From Curtobacterium pusillum (GTDB lineage: Bacteria > Actinomycetota > Actinomycetes > Actinomycetales > Microbacteriaceae), in contig NZ_VDZH01000004.1 in NCBI RefSeq assembly GCF_007673235.1, positions 62,001 to 126,000 of the forward strand: 64,000 nt of DNA, written 5' to 3'. Position 1 is the stretch's first letter, and every line of letters starts with the position of its first letter. The position numbers and the translations under genes are program-made. Of this stretch, positions 8,385 through 16,931 are shown in pieces. The notes under the pieces are model-generated. The model saw only the letters and a program-made list of their open reading frames with translations. It searched no databases and was not told the DNA's origin.

Positions 8385-9341
8385 ATGCGCGCCGTCACGA
8401 TCGAACGGTTCGGTCCCCCGGAGGGCCTCGTCCCGACCGACCTCCCCGACCCAGTCCCGGGGCCTGGTCAGGTCGTCATCGCGGTCGAGGCGATCGGCGT
8501 CGGCGGCGTGGACGCGGTGATCCGCCGCGGCACCATCGGGCGTGCGGGCATCGAGCCCGGGTACGTCCCCGGCAGCGAGGCAGCGGGGACGGTCGTCGCC
8601 GTCGCAGAAGACGTCGACCGGGCCTGGATCGGCCGCCGGGTGTGGGCGTTCACGGGGGTCGGCGGCGCGTACGCCGAGCGGGTCGTCGCCGCGGTGGGTG
8701 ACCTGACACCACTCGACGACGGGTTCAGCGCCATCGACGCCGTGGCGCTCGGGTCCGCCGCGCCGGTCGCCCGGTTCGCTCTCGCGCACGGGCACCTCGT
8801 GGCCGGCGAACGGGTCCTCGTCCGTGGCGCTGCCGGCAGCATCGGCATCGCCGCCGTCGAGCTCGCCGTGCAGCTCGGGGCATCGGCCGTCGCGGTGACC
8901 GCGGGATCGCCCGCGCGCGGTGAGCGGCTGCGTGCACTCGGCGCGACCCACGTCCTCGACCGGCAGGGGCAGGGTGACGGACCGTCCTCCTACGACCTCG
9001 TGCTCGACATCGTCGGCGGGTCCGCCATGCCCGACTTCCTCGACCGCCTCGCCCCGAACGGCCGACTCGTGCTCGTCGGCGCGGTGGCCGGGATGCCGCC
9101 GGCGGACTTCGGCGGTCGGCTGCTCGCGGCGTTCCAGCAGTCGCGGTCGTTCGCGACCTTCAGCCTCGACTCCGTGCCGCGCGATGCCCTGGCAGCGGAG
9201 CGGGCCGAGCTGTTCCGGTCGGCAGCGGCTGGCACGCTGACGGCGGTCGTCGACGACGTCCTGCCGCTCGCGGGCGCGGCGGCGGCGCACCGGCGGATGG
9301 ACGACGGCGAGGTGTTCGGGCGGATCGTGCTGACGCCCTGA
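8385..9341 (+). CDS. NADPH:quinone oxidoreductase-like, medium-chain dehydrogenase
   Basis: A 318-residue zinc-independent medium-chain dehydrogenase/reductase of the quinone oxidoreductase type. It opens with MRAVTIERFGPPEGL, has an N-terminal GroES-like domain (GYVPGSEAAGTVV) and a Rossmann segment with VLVRGAAGSIGIAAVELAVQ near residues 145-165. The structural-zinc cysteines of alcohol dehydrogenases are absent, as expected. AAGGAG lies 5 bases before the ATG. It is divergent from a TetR gene with a shared palindromic operator, so expression is likely induced by a small molecule, probably a quinone or other electrophile. Confidence 0.85.
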   Translation: MRAVTIERFGPPEGLVPTDLPDPVPGPGQVVIAVEAIGVGGVDAVIRRGTIGRAGIEPGYVPGSEAAGTVVAVAEDVDRAWIGRRVWAFTGVGGAYAERVVAAVGDLTPLDDGFSAIDAVALGSAAPVARFALAHGHLVAGERVLVRGAAGSIGIAAVELAVQLGASAVAVTAGSPARGERLRALGATHVLDRQGQGDGPSSYDLVLDIVGGSAMPDFLDRLAPNGRLVLVGAVAGMPPADFGGRLLAAFQQSRSFATFSLDSVPRDALAAERAELFRSAAAGTLTAVVDDVLPLAGAAAAHRRMDDGEVFGRIVLTP

Positions 9342-9415
9342 GGACATCGCTGGTCACGGCCTCGGAGTGTCGGTCCGCAACGGTACGGTCGATCCTCGAC
9401 ACGGAGGAGGCTGCG

Positions 9416-10093
9416 ATGGCAGAACCGTTGACACTGCTCGGCGCCGCGTTCACCGGCGCCCTGACCGGTCGGTTGCGGTCACTCAGTTCGTGGCTCGTCG
9501 CGAACACGGTCTCGGTGGCGCTGCTGGCCCTGCTCGGCGGCGTCATCCTCGAGAACATGTCGGGCCGATCGGACGAACTCGTGCTCGCCCCGGCCACCGC
9601 GGCGCACCGCGTGCTCCACGTTCTCGGTGTCACGGACACGTCAGCACTCGATGCCGTCGATCGGTGGCTTCAACGACCGGAGTTCGCTCCGGTCGCGCTC
9701 GCTGCGGCTGTGGTGGCCGGAGTTCTCGTGTTCCTCCCGGGGCGGTACACCGACGAGGTCGCCTGGGCGCTCGTCGTGCCCGCCTCCGTTGCCGTCGGGC
9801 GGACCGGGCTCGGGCTGGCCGTCGGGTCGTTGATCGCCACGACGGCCGTGCTCGCCGCGGTGTCCTCGGCCGTACCACGCCCCGATGCACACACCCCGGG
9901 GCGCAGGTGGCTCGGGCCGCTGTGGTGTCTGGAGGTCGGACTCCGTGGAGCCTTCAGCTTCGCCCTGACGCCGTTCACCGTGGTCATCCGACTGGTCCTG
10001 CGACTGGTCGACTCCGTGACGTTCGAGCGTGAGGCCGCGCCGCTCGCTGACGGAGCGCGCACGATTCGCCCGGGAGACGCAGCTTCGCGCTGA
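9416..10093 (+). CDS. Hypothetical membrane protein
   Basis: I do not recognise this 225-residue protein. It has about five hydrophobic segments (residues 25-45, 95-110, 118-135, 138-155 and 170-195) split by short charged loops and an acidic/basic C-terminal tail, so it should sit in the cytoplasmic membrane. The start has a strong GGAGGAGG ribosome binding site, and a -10-like TACGGT lies further upstream. It follows the quinone oxidoreductase by 74 bases but probably has its own promoter. Its stop codon lies inside a long hairpin. Confidence 0.7.
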   Translation: MAEPLTLLGAAFTGALTGRLRSLSSWLVANTVSVALLALLGGVILENMSGRSDELVLAPATAAHRVLHVLGVTDTSALDAVDRWLQRPEFAPVALAAAVVAGVLVFLPGRYTDEVAWALVVPASVAVGRTGLGLAVGSLIATTAVLAAVSSAVPRPDAHTPGRRWLGPLWCLEVGLRGAFSFALTPFTVVIRLVLRLVDSVTFEREAAPLADGARTIRPGDAASR

Positions 10094-10141
10094 GCGACTG
10101 ATCACGCGGGCGTGTGCCCGTGATCTGTCGCTCAGCGCGAA
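10084..10141. terminator. Long hairpin between convergent genes
   Basis: Perfect 15-base outer arms (10084-10098 and 10127-10141) enclose a second stem GATCACG/CGTGATC with a GC-rich tip. It starts within the end of the membrane-protein gene and lies before the convergent cold-shock gene. A strong bidirectional stop without a U-tract. Confidence 0.7.
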
Positions 10142-10169
10142 AACTGCTCCCGAGCGGGAAGCACGGACG

Positions 10170-10382
10170 TCAGCCGCGGATCACCGAGATCTGGTCCGCC
10201 TGCGGACCCTTCTTACCGGGCCCGACCACGTAGCGCACGTGCTCCGAGCCCTCGAGGGATCGGAGACCCGTCGTCACGACGATGCTGGAGAAGTGGGCGA
10301 ACAGGTCCTGCGACCCGTCGTCCGGGGTGATGAAGCCGAACCCCTTGCTGCTGTCGAACCACTTCACGGTTCCGGTGGGCAT
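10170..10382 (-). CDS. Cold-shock domain protein
   Basis: A 70-residue single cold-shock domain that binds single-stranded nucleic acid and acts as an RNA chaperone. RNP1 is KGFGFI (residues 14-19) and RNP2 is DLFAHFS (26-32); the usual VFVHFS is altered to LFAHFS. The gene starts 12 bases after the fatty-acid desaturase stop with GGGGCGGGGAAC before the ATG, so the two are almost certainly one operon. Confidence 0.92.
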   Translation of the reverse strand: MPTGTVKWFDSSKGFGFITPDDGSQDLFAHFSSIVVTTGLRSLEGSEHVRYVVGPGKKGPQADQISVIRG

Positions 10383-10394
10383 GTTCCCCGCCCC

Positions 10395-11504
10395 CTAGTG
10401 GATGCGCAGTTGCGCGACCATCGGGCAGGCGAACGGGTCACGTGCAGCGAGTCCGACCCGGTTGAGGTACCGGACGACGATGCCGTAGGAGCGCAGCAGC
10501 GTGGTCTCGGTGTAGGGCACGTCGAGGGTGTCGCAGTGGTCCCGGACGAGCAGGCGTGCCTGCTTCAGGGCCGGACGCGGCATCGACGGGAACAGGTGGT
10601 GCTCAACCTGGTAGTTCAGGCCGCCCATCAGGAACGAGACCCACCAGCCGCCCCGGATGTTGCGGGAGGTGCGGACCTGGCGGGAGAAGAAGTCGACCTT
10701 CGCGTCGTGCGCGATGGTCGGCATGCCCTTGTGGTTCGGGGCGAACGAGGCGCCCATCATCACGCCGAAGACGGCGAGCTGCACACCGAGGAACGCGCAG
10801 GCCATGCCGAACGGCAGGAACCAGAACACGACCGTCAGGTAGATGCTGAAGCGGGCGACGAGCAGGGCGGCCTCGAGCCAGCGGTGCTTGACGTCGGCCT
10901 TCGTGCCGTTGCCGGTGACGATGCTCTGCACCGCGTAGCGGTGCAGGTTGAGGCCCTCGAGCGTCAGCAGGGGGAAGAACAACCAGCCCTGGAAGCGCAT
11001 GAACGTCGTCATCAGCGGACCGCGAACGGCAGCGGCGTCCTCCGGCAGGAAGCGGATGCCGTCCGGGGCGATGTCCGGGTCCTTGCCGACGGTGTTCGGG
11101 TTGCCGTGGTGGCGGGTGTGCTTGTTCATCCACCACGAGTAGCTGAGGCCGACCATGAACGTGCCGAGCCAACGGCCGGCGTGGTCGTTCCACCGCTGCG
11201 AGGCGAAGACCTGCCGGTGTGCGGCCTCGTGCGAGAGGAACGCGAACTGCGTGAAGATGACGCCGAGTGCTCCGGCGACGATGAGCTGGAACCAGGAGTC
11301 ACCGAGGAACGCGAAGGCGACCCAGGTGAGCGCGAGGCCGACGGCCAGGCTGGCGAACAGTGTCCAGTAGAACCCGGTGCGGCGGCGCAGGAGGCCGTTC
11401 TCCTTCACCTGCGCCAGGAGCGCGGAGTAGGTCGAGGTGCCGTTGCGGCTCCCCGATCCGGGACGAGTGCGGGTGTAACCCGGCGCGAGCGGAGTGGTGG
11501 TCAT
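10395..11504 (-). CDS. Membrane fatty-acid desaturase
   Basis: A 369-residue integral-membrane desaturase that introduces a double bond into acyl chains using a di-iron centre. All three histidine boxes are present: HEAAHR, HTRHHG and QVEHHLFP, with two pairs of transmembrane segments between and after them. ATG at 11504 has GGAAGG 9 bases upstream; the longer ORF to 11558 lacks one. It is followed at 12 bases by a cold-shock gene, so the pair reads as a membrane-fluidity and cold-response operon. Regioselectivity cannot be read from the sequence; the linoleoyl-CoA-type QVEHH box suggests a front-end-like or acyl-CoA/lipid enzyme. Confidence 0.88.
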   Translation of the reverse strand: MTTTPLAPGYTRTRPGSGSRNGTSTYSALLAQVKENGLLRRRTGFYWTLFASLAVGLALTWVAFAFLGDSWFQLIVAGALGVIFTQFAFLSHEAAHRQVFASQRWNDHAGRWLGTFMVGLSYSWWMNKHTRHHGNPNTVGKDPDIAPDGIRFLPEDAAAVRGPLMTTFMRFQGWLFFPLLTLEGLNLHRYAVQSIVTGNGTKADVKHRWLEAALLVARFSIYLTVVFWFLPFGMACAFLGVQLAVFGVMMGASFAPNHKGMPTIAHDAKVDFFSRQVRTSRNIRGGWWVSFLMGGLNYQVEHHLFPSMPRPALKQARLLVRDHCDTLDVPYTETTLLRSYGIVVRYLNRVGLAARDPFACPMVAQLRIH

Positions 11505-11693
11505 GAGGACCGACCTTCCGTTACGGATCGGTCCTTCAACCAATGCGAGTGAGTTCACGCGTTTGCGCTTGGCGCGACACTAGGGGCCGAAGATGCGTGT
11601 TCGCCTGGCAGTCCGCTTTGCGTCGGTCGGCGGTTCGGGGACCCCGGTGCGGCCCGCGCGCGCCGCCTGCTGCCCGTCTGGCACGATCGGGAC

Positions 11694-12725
11694 ATGCCCC
11701 TCGACGGAACTCCCCTGGCACGGCTCGGCTTCCTCACCATCGGGTCCTTCGACCCCGCCCGACCGTCCGCAGGCCACGAGGACACGCTGCGGGTCATCGA
11801 GCGCGCCGAGGCACTCGGCTTCGACAGCGCCTGGCTCCGGCACCGGCACCTGCAGCACGGCATCTCCTCCCCTGTGGCGGTGATGGCCGCCGCCTCGCAG
11901 CGGACGTCGCGGATCGACCTCGGCACCGCGGTCACGCCCATCGGAGCGGAGAACCCCTTCCGGCTCGCCGAGGACCTCAGCACGGTCGACGTCCTGTTGG
12001 GCGGACGCCTGAACCCCGGGTTCTCGGTCGGCACCCCGATGCACTACGACCTGTACCGCGAGGCGCTCTACCCCGACACCGCCGACCAGGAGGACCTTGG
12101 GAACGATCGTCTGCTGCGGTTCCGCGACCTGGTGCGCGGCGACACGGTGACCGGAACCGATGCCGTCGAACGTCGAGGGATCGAGGAGTTCGCGAGCACC
12201 GTCCAGCCGCACAGCCCCGGTCTGGTCGACCGCATCTGGTACGGGACCGGCAGCACCAGGTCGGCGGTGTGGGCCGGCGAGAACGGCTTCCACCTGCTGA
12301 CCTCGAGTGTCACGCGCAGCGAGAACGGCACCGACTTCGCCACGAACCAGCGGGCACAGATCGACGCGTACCTCGCGGCCCACCCCGACCCCGGCACCGC
12401 CCGGGTGTCGCAGGGCCTGGTCGTCATCCCGACCGACACCGCGACGCGGGAGCAGGAGGCCCGCTACCGCGCCTACGTCGAGGGGCGTTCCGGGCGGGTC
12501 GGCGTACCGATGGGGCCGGCGGGCATGCTCTTCGCGGCCGACCTCGTCGGCTCCTCGACGGAGATCGCGGACCGGTTGCGCGCCGACGCCGGGTACCAGG
12601 CGGTCACCGAGGTCGCGTTCGCCCTGCCGTTCGCGTTCGAGCCTGAGGACTACGCCCAGATCATCACGGACATCGCGGAACGGCTCGGGCCCGAACTGGG
12701 CTGGACGCCGAAGCGCGCGGCCTGA
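11694..12725 (+). CDS. LLM-class flavin-dependent oxidoreductase
   Basis: A 343-residue luciferase-like monooxygenase, a TIM-barrel enzyme using FMN or F420. Family cues are TLRVIERAEALGFDSAWLRHRH near residues 30-50, DLGTAVTPIGAENPFRLAEDLSTVD, and a VQP...WYGTGS segment that binds the cofactor phosphate. The ATG has no ribosome binding site, but CACGAT at 11682-11687 ends 6 bases before it, fitting a leaderless mRNA. It is divergent from the desaturase with 189 bases between. The natural substrate is unknown. Confidence 0.8.
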   Translation: MPLDGTPLARLGFLTIGSFDPARPSAGHEDTLRVIERAEALGFDSAWLRHRHLQHGISSPVAVMAAASQRTSRIDLGTAVTPIGAENPFRLAEDLSTVDVLLGGRLNPGFSVGTPMHYDLYREALYPDTADQEDLGNDRLLRFRDLVRGDTVTGTDAVERRGIEEFASTVQPHSPGLVDRIWYGTGSTRSAVWAGENGFHLLTSSVTRSENGTDFATNQRAQIDAYLAAHPDPGTARVSQGLVVIPTDTATREQEARYRAYVEGRSGRVGVPMGPAGMLFAADLVGSSTEIADRLRADAGYQAVTEVAFALPFAFEPEDYAQIITDIAERLGPELGWTPKRAA

Positions 12726-12748
12726 GAACGGCGTCAGACCGTCGGACT

Positions 12749-12780
12749 GGAGGCACGGTGCCAGCTGGCACCGTGCCTCC
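12749..12780. terminator. Perfect 32-base palindrome, GGAGGC...GCCTCC family
   Basis: A perfect inverted repeat with 16-base arms (12749-12764 and 12765-12780) lying between the convergent LLM oxidoreductase and the 12841 gene. The core is nearly identical to the hairpin at 2536. Likely bidirectional terminator without a U-tract. Confidence 0.7.
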
Positions 12781-12840
12781 CGTCCGTGGTCACGACCACT
12801 GCAGGCGGCGACGGCATCGGTGCCGTCGGCCAGGCAGCGA

Positions 12841-13263
12841 TCAGCGCTCGATCGGCCCGTCGTGACTGAAGGGGCCGTCGTCGAACGGACCGGTCACGGT
12901 CCGGTTACGTCCGGTCCCGATCGCAGCAGTCTTGAGGGTCTCGTTGCCGGACCAGGTCAGCGGTACCTCGATGACGTCTGCGGCCGCGAACCCGCCGTGG
13001 ACGTCGTTGGGAATCGAGGAGGTCTCCTCGTCGATGTACGGGTCGTTGACGAAGCCGCGGAGCACTCCGTCGGTGTCGGTCTCGATGGTGGCGTAGTACG
13101 CGCCGGCCGAGCCTGCGCCGGGCGGATCAGCGGGGTCGGAGAGCTGCACGCGGACGGTGTGTCCAATCGTGATCAGGTTGCGGATGCTCGGCTCGAGGTA
13201 CTCGCCGCTCCAGTTGGTGATCTGGTCCCACTCCGGACGCTCGACACGGTAGGGCACGGTCAT
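12841..13263 (-). CDS. Hypothetical protein
   Basis: I do not recognise this 140-residue soluble, acidic protein. It has no signal peptide or membrane segment and is rich in Thr, Gly, Asp and Pro; a YLEPSIRNLITIGHTVRV stretch could be beta-structured. The ATG has TAGCGT (complement of 13270-13275) ending 6 bases upstream, so a leaderless transcript is likely. It ends convergently with the LLM gene and starts 10 bases from the stop of a TetR gene. Confidence 0.62.
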   Translation of the reverse strand: MTVPYRVERPEWDQITNWSGEYLEPSIRNLITIGHTVRVQLSDPADPPGAGSAGAYYATIETDTDGVLRGFVNDPYIDEETSSIPNDVHGGFAAADVIEVPLTWSGNETLKTAAIGTGRNRTVTGPFDDGPFSHDGPIER

Positions 13264-13272
13264 GGGGGCACG

Positions 13273-13875
13273 CTACGCCGATCGCGCCGCGATGTCGTCG
13301 AGCGCGTCGTCCACGGCTGCCAGGAGGCTGCGGCGGGTCTCGTCCCGATCAGCATCCGAGAGGACCGCATCGCCGATCGCCTCGGTGACCTGCTGCGTCA
13401 CGGCGACGAGGGCGGCCGCGCGAGAACGTCGGGTCATCGGCTGCAGATCAGTGTCGTCCAGTGCTGTGCTGACCGCGGTGGAGAGGTCGTCGTAGAACTC
13501 CAGCGCACGGCGGCGCAGCGTCGGACTGCGACGGCACTGAGCAGGGAACTGTCCGCGCGCGAGGACCGGGTCGTCGCCGACGTACCGCTCGATGTCCGCG
13601 TGGACCACTGCTCGCATCGCGTCGGCCGGAGACTGGCCGGGCGGCCGCTCGGCGATCGCCACGGTGATGCGCCGGAGGACTTCATCGGCGTGGTCGAGGA
13701 CGAGGTCGGGCTTGGTCGGGAAGTAGTTGTAGACCGTCTGCTCAGCCACACCAGCCGCACGGGCGACATCGGACATCGACACGTCGTCGTAGCCACGCTC
13801 CGCGAACAGACGCGCCGCCGCATCACCGAGACGCGAACGAGTCTCCTGCTTCTTCCGCTCCCGCAACCCAGACAC
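13273..13875 (-). CDS. TetR/AcrR family transcriptional regulator
   Basis: A 200-residue TetR regulator with a clear helix-turn-helix, MSDVARAAGVAEQTVYNYFPTKPDL, and the preceding ARLFAERGYDDVS helix. I favour the GTG at 13875, 8 bases after GGAGG; a TTG at 13893 and a GTG at 13878 are possible. It is divergent from an FAD monooxygenase, and two 15-base direct repeats lie in the gap, so local repression of both is likely. Confidence 0.82.
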   Translation of the reverse strand: MSGLRERKKQETRSRLGDAAARLFAERGYDDVSMSDVARAAGVAEQTVYNYFPTKPDLVLDHADEVLRRITVAIAERPPGQSPADAMRAVVHADIERYVGDDPVLARGQFPAQCRRSPTLRRRALEFYDDLSTAVSTALDDTDLQPMTRRSRAAALVAVTQQVTEAIGDAVLSDADRDETRRSLLAAVDDALDDIAARSA

Positions 13876-13899
13876 CACCCGATCCTCCCACAATGATTA

Positions 13900-13950
13900 G
13901 GGTCACTCCAAGTTTGTGCTAGCGTTAAATTACTGGGGTCACTACAAGTT
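13900..13950. promoter_or_regulatory. Two direct repeats flanking a promoter, candidate TetR sites
   Basis: GGGTCACTNCAAGTT occurs at 13900-13914 and 13936-13950, in the same orientation and differing at one base. Between them lies an unusually AT-rich stretch with TTAAAT that could be a -10. The sites sit between the TetR gene and the monooxygenase. Confidence 0.6.
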
Positions 13951-13980
13951 CGGCACGGAGCCGGAGGAACGAAGGCACTG

Positions 13981-15108
13981 ATGAGCGCGACGACGGACAA
14001 GCGAGTCCTCATCTCAGGCGCGAGCTACGCAGGGCTCACCACGGCCCTCTGGATGAGGCGACTCGGTCACGAGGTCACCATCGTCGAGACCGGTTCCGAC
14101 CTCAAGCGAGGCGGCACGCCCGTGGACATCCGAGACGAGACCATCGGGATGATCGAGCGCATGGGGCTGCTCGACGCTGTCGCGTCGAGGGCACTGCCCG
14201 GACGCGTGACCGAGTTCGCGACACCCGACAGTTCCGTCATCGCACGCATGGACCCGGAACCGCCGACAGCAGGATCCGCTGGGGATGGGTACGAGATCCA
14301 CCGCGATGACCTGCTCGACATCCTCGCCGCTGCGACGGCGGGCGACGTCGAGATGCTGTGGGACAACTCCATCGCGTCACTGACCGAGCGTGACGGCGAG
14401 ACCGTCCACGTCGTCTTCCGTGACGGCGCGGAGCGAGACTTCTCCATGGTGTTCGGCTGCGACGGCAACCACTCGACCGTGCGTCGCCTGCACTTCGGGC
14501 AGGAGGCGCTCTACAGCCGCTTCCTCGGGACGTACTTCTCCGTCGCGTCCGTCGACGGACTCATCACCACCCCGCAGACGACCCGGATCACGAACGCACC
14601 GGGCGTGACGATGCTGGTGAACTCCTACGACACCACCACCGAGATCGTCCTCGGCTTCCGGTCCGAGTGGGAGGTCCCGTACGACCACCACGACGTGGAC
14701 GAGCAGAAGCGCATCCTCCGCGAGAACGTCCTGCGGGCCGGATCACCGTTCTCGGACCACCTCGACGCTGCGGTCCACGCCGCCGGCTTCTACTTCGACA
14801 AGCTCAGCCAGATCAGGATGCCAGCGTGGACGTCTGGACGGATCGCACTCGTCGGCGACGCCGGCTACTGCGCGTCGCCCGCAGCGGGCATGGGCGGCTC
14901 ACTCGCCATCATCGGCGCGACGGCGCTCTTCGACGCCTTCGAGGTCACGGACGGTGACGTCGAGCGTGCCTTCGCCGAGTACGAACGGACGATGCGCCCC
15001 GTCGCCGAACGCGTCCAGACCACAGCTGAGCACTTCGGCGTCCCGACCTTCTTCCCGGCCACCGACGACGAGATCCAGGCGCGCAACGCCATGCTCCTCG
15101 GACACTGA
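13981..15108 (+). CDS. FAD-dependent monooxygenase
   Basis: A 375-residue flavoprotein hydroxylase of the PHBH/TetX type, likely inserting oxygen into an aromatic or drug-like substrate using NAD(P)H. The N-terminal dinucleotide fold is LISGASYAGLTTALWMRRLG, the DG region reads VFGCDGNHSTVRR near 160-172, and the GD motif is LVGDAGYCASPAAGMGGSLA near 288-307. Length fits stand-alone monooxygenases of this type. A GGAGGAACGAAGG stretch precedes the ATG. It is divergent from TetR 13273, whose ligand may be the substrate. Confidence 0.86.
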   Translation: MSATTDKRVLISGASYAGLTTALWMRRLGHEVTIVETGSDLKRGGTPVDIRDETIGMIERMGLLDAVASRALPGRVTEFATPDSSVIARMDPEPPTAGSAGDGYEIHRDDLLDILAAATAGDVEMLWDNSIASLTERDGETVHVVFRDGAERDFSMVFGCDGNHSTVRRLHFGQEALYSRFLGTYFSVASVDGLITTPQTTRITNAPGVTMLVNSYDTTTEIVLGFRSEWEVPYDHHDVDEQKRILRENVLRAGSPFSDHLDAAVHAAGFYFDKLSQIRMPAWTSGRIALVGDAGYCASPAAGMGGSLAIIGATALFDAFEVTDGDVERAFAEYERTMRPVAERVQTTAEHFGVPTFFPATDDEIQARNAMLLGH

Positions 15109-15191
15109 GCACACCCCGCCTCGAAGTGGATCGCACCCAGGTGCCTCGTTGCCGACGATGCCGGTCGCTCCCGATGCCCCACGGTCGGAGT

Positions 15192-15773
15192 TCAAGGCGA
15201 CGGCACGGAGGGGATGAGTCGCTGCACGGTGTCGGCGATGAAGGTCCGGAGCTCGTCCGGATCGTCCACACCCGTGCGGAGCATTCGAAGGCGCCCGGTG
15301 AGGCCGTAGAGGAACGTGTCGACTGCGCGGGCCGCGGACGAGGCGGTGCTGGGATCGAGCCCAGCACGTTCGAGGTTGCGGCGAAGTGGAACGAGGGACT
15401 CCCGATCGAGGATCCGGTCCAGCATGCGGGCAGCTTCGGGGTGCTCACCGGCTGCCCGCATCAGCGCCAGGAGCGGGTCGTTCGCCACCGAAGCCCACCG
15501 GGCGACGATGGTGCGCGCCATCCGCTCGCCGAGGCGGTCCAACGGCCCGTCGAACATCTCGTCCACGTGGAGGTCGACCTGCACCGCCTCGGCGAACAAG
15601 CCGTTCTTGCCGCCGAAGTAGCGGGTGATCAAGTTGGGCGAGACCTCCGCGGCGTGCGCGATCGAGCGCACGGTGGCAGACCCGAACCCGACCTGGCTGA
15701 ACTCTCGGCGAGCAGCATCGAGGATCAGCGCTCGGGTGGCAGCGGCGTTCTTCTGACGAGTAGGGGCAGCCAT
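15192..15773 (-). CDS. TetR/AcrR family transcriptional regulator
   Basis: A 193-residue TetR protein with helix-turn-helix VRSIAHAAEVSPNLITRYFGGKNGLF and a C-terminal TetR_C-like helical domain. ATG at 15773 has TATCCT (complement of 15780-15785) ending 6 bases earlier, so the transcript is probably leaderless; the longer ORF upstream is an overlap with the divergent gene. It faces an epoxide hydrolase gene across two tandem operator-like repeats. Confidence 0.83.
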   Translation of the reverse strand: MAAPTRQKNAAATRALILDAARREFSQVGFGSATVRSIAHAAEVSPNLITRYFGGKNGLFAEAVQVDLHVDEMFDGPLDRLGERMARTIVARWASVANDPLLALMRAAGEHPEAARMLDRILDRESLVPLRRNLERAGLDPSTASSAARAVDTFLYGLTGRLRMLRTGVDDPDELRTFIADTVQRLIPSVPSP

Positions 15774-15801
15774 CCGTCGAGGATACGGCCAGGATCGGTC
15801 A

Positions 15802-15841
15802 TGTGTACAGTCGGGCACATTGTGTGTATGGTCGTGCACAT
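15802..15841. promoter_or_regulatory. Two 19-base repeats 21 bases apart, candidate TetR operators
   Basis: TGTGTACAGTCGGGCACAT at 15802-15820 and TGTGTATGGTCGTGCACAT at 15823-15841 differ at three positions. Each is itself an imperfect palindrome (TGTG...CACA) and their starts are two helical turns apart. The second overlaps the start codon of the epoxide hydrolase, so binding should block its transcription or translation. Confidence 0.68.
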
Positions 15842-16892
15842 GACCACTCCGTTCCCCCTCGCCAGCGGCGAGGACATCGCCGACCTCGTCCGTCGCTTGG
15901 GCAACACGCGGCTCCCGCAGGTTCCCGCGGACACCGGCTGGACCCGTGGGACGGACCTGGGAGCGCTCTCGGCGCTGCTGTCCCACTGGCAGTACGTCTA
16001 CGACTGGCACCCGCACCAGGAGCGGATCGCGGCTCTGCCCTGGGCGACCGCGGCCGGGCTGAACCTCGTCCACCAGGCATCCCCCGTGTCAGACGCCCCC
16101 GCCGTCGTCCTCCTGCACGGCTGGCCGGACTCGGTGCTGCGGTTCGAGAAGGTCCTCCCCCTCCTCGACGACGTCAACGTCGTCGTTCCCGCACTGCCGG
16201 GCTTCCCGTTCTCCGAGCCGCTGACGGTGACCGGGATGTCTGCTGCGACGATCGCGACGATGATCGCCGAGGCGATGCACGAACTCGGCTACGAGCGGTA
16301 CGTCATCTCCGCTGGCGATGTCGGCGCCGATGTCGCCGAACAGCTCGCCGCGGCGCACCCCGACCGAGTCACTGCCCTGCACCTGACGAACATCTCCCCG
16401 CTCCATGCCGTCTTCGCCGACCGGTCCGTCCTCGATGACGAGGAGCTGGCGTACCTCGACGTGGTCGCCAGGTGGTCCCGTGCCGAAGGGGGCTACATCG
16501 CCGAGCAGGGATCGAAACCGCACACCCTCGCGGTGGGTCTCGCCGACTCACCTGCCGGTCTCGCAGCATGGCTGCTCGAGAAGCTGCACGGCTGGTCGGA
16601 GGTCACTCCTGACCCGGACGATCTCCTGACCTGGATCAGCGCCTACTGGTTCTCGAACACCATCGGGTCGTCGTTCGCCACGTACGTCGACTTCGCGGTG
16701 TCCGTCCCGTACGTCGGCACCCCGACGGTCCTCAGCAAGTTCGCCTTCGACACCAAGCCCGCGCCACGGCAGTTCGTGGCCCGGTACGTCAACCTGCACG
16801 CATTCGTCGAGCACGAGCACGGCGGCCACTTCGCGGCCTGGGAGCAGCCCGACGTCTACCTGCGGGACCTCCGCCTGGCCATCGCACTCTGA
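15840..16892 (+). CDS. Epoxide hydrolase family alpha/beta-hydrolase
   Basis: A 350-residue protein with an N-terminal epoxide-hydrolase segment (residues 1-80, FPLASGEDIADLVRRLGNTRLP and WQYVYDWHPHQERI) followed by an alpha/beta-hydrolase. The oxyanion motif is HGWPDS, the nucleophile motif is GDVGADVAEQLAA with Asp as in epoxide hydrolases, and the catalytic His is in EHGGHFAAWEQP near the end. It should open epoxides to diols in the cytoplasm. The start codon overlaps the second operator repeat, and it has no ribosome binding site. It is divergent from TetR 15192. Confidence 0.85.
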   Translation: MTTPFPLASGEDIADLVRRLGNTRLPQVPADTGWTRGTDLGALSALLSHWQYVYDWHPHQERIAALPWATAAGLNLVHQASPVSDAPAVVLLHGWPDSVLRFEKVLPLLDDVNVVVPALPGFPFSEPLTVTGMSAATIATMIAEAMHELGYERYVISAGDVGADVAEQLAAAHPDRVTALHLTNISPLHAVFADRSVLDDEELAYLDVVARWSRAEGGYIAEQGSKPHTLAVGLADSPAGLAAWLLEKLHGWSEVTPDPDDLLTWISAYWFSNTIGSSFATYVDFAVSVPYVGTPTVLSKFAFDTKPAPRQFVARYVNLHAFVEHEHGGHFAAWEQPDVYLRDLRLAIAL

Positions 16893-16931
16893 GCGAGCCG
16901 CCGTGGCGTGGCGTCCGCACGACGATCCACT

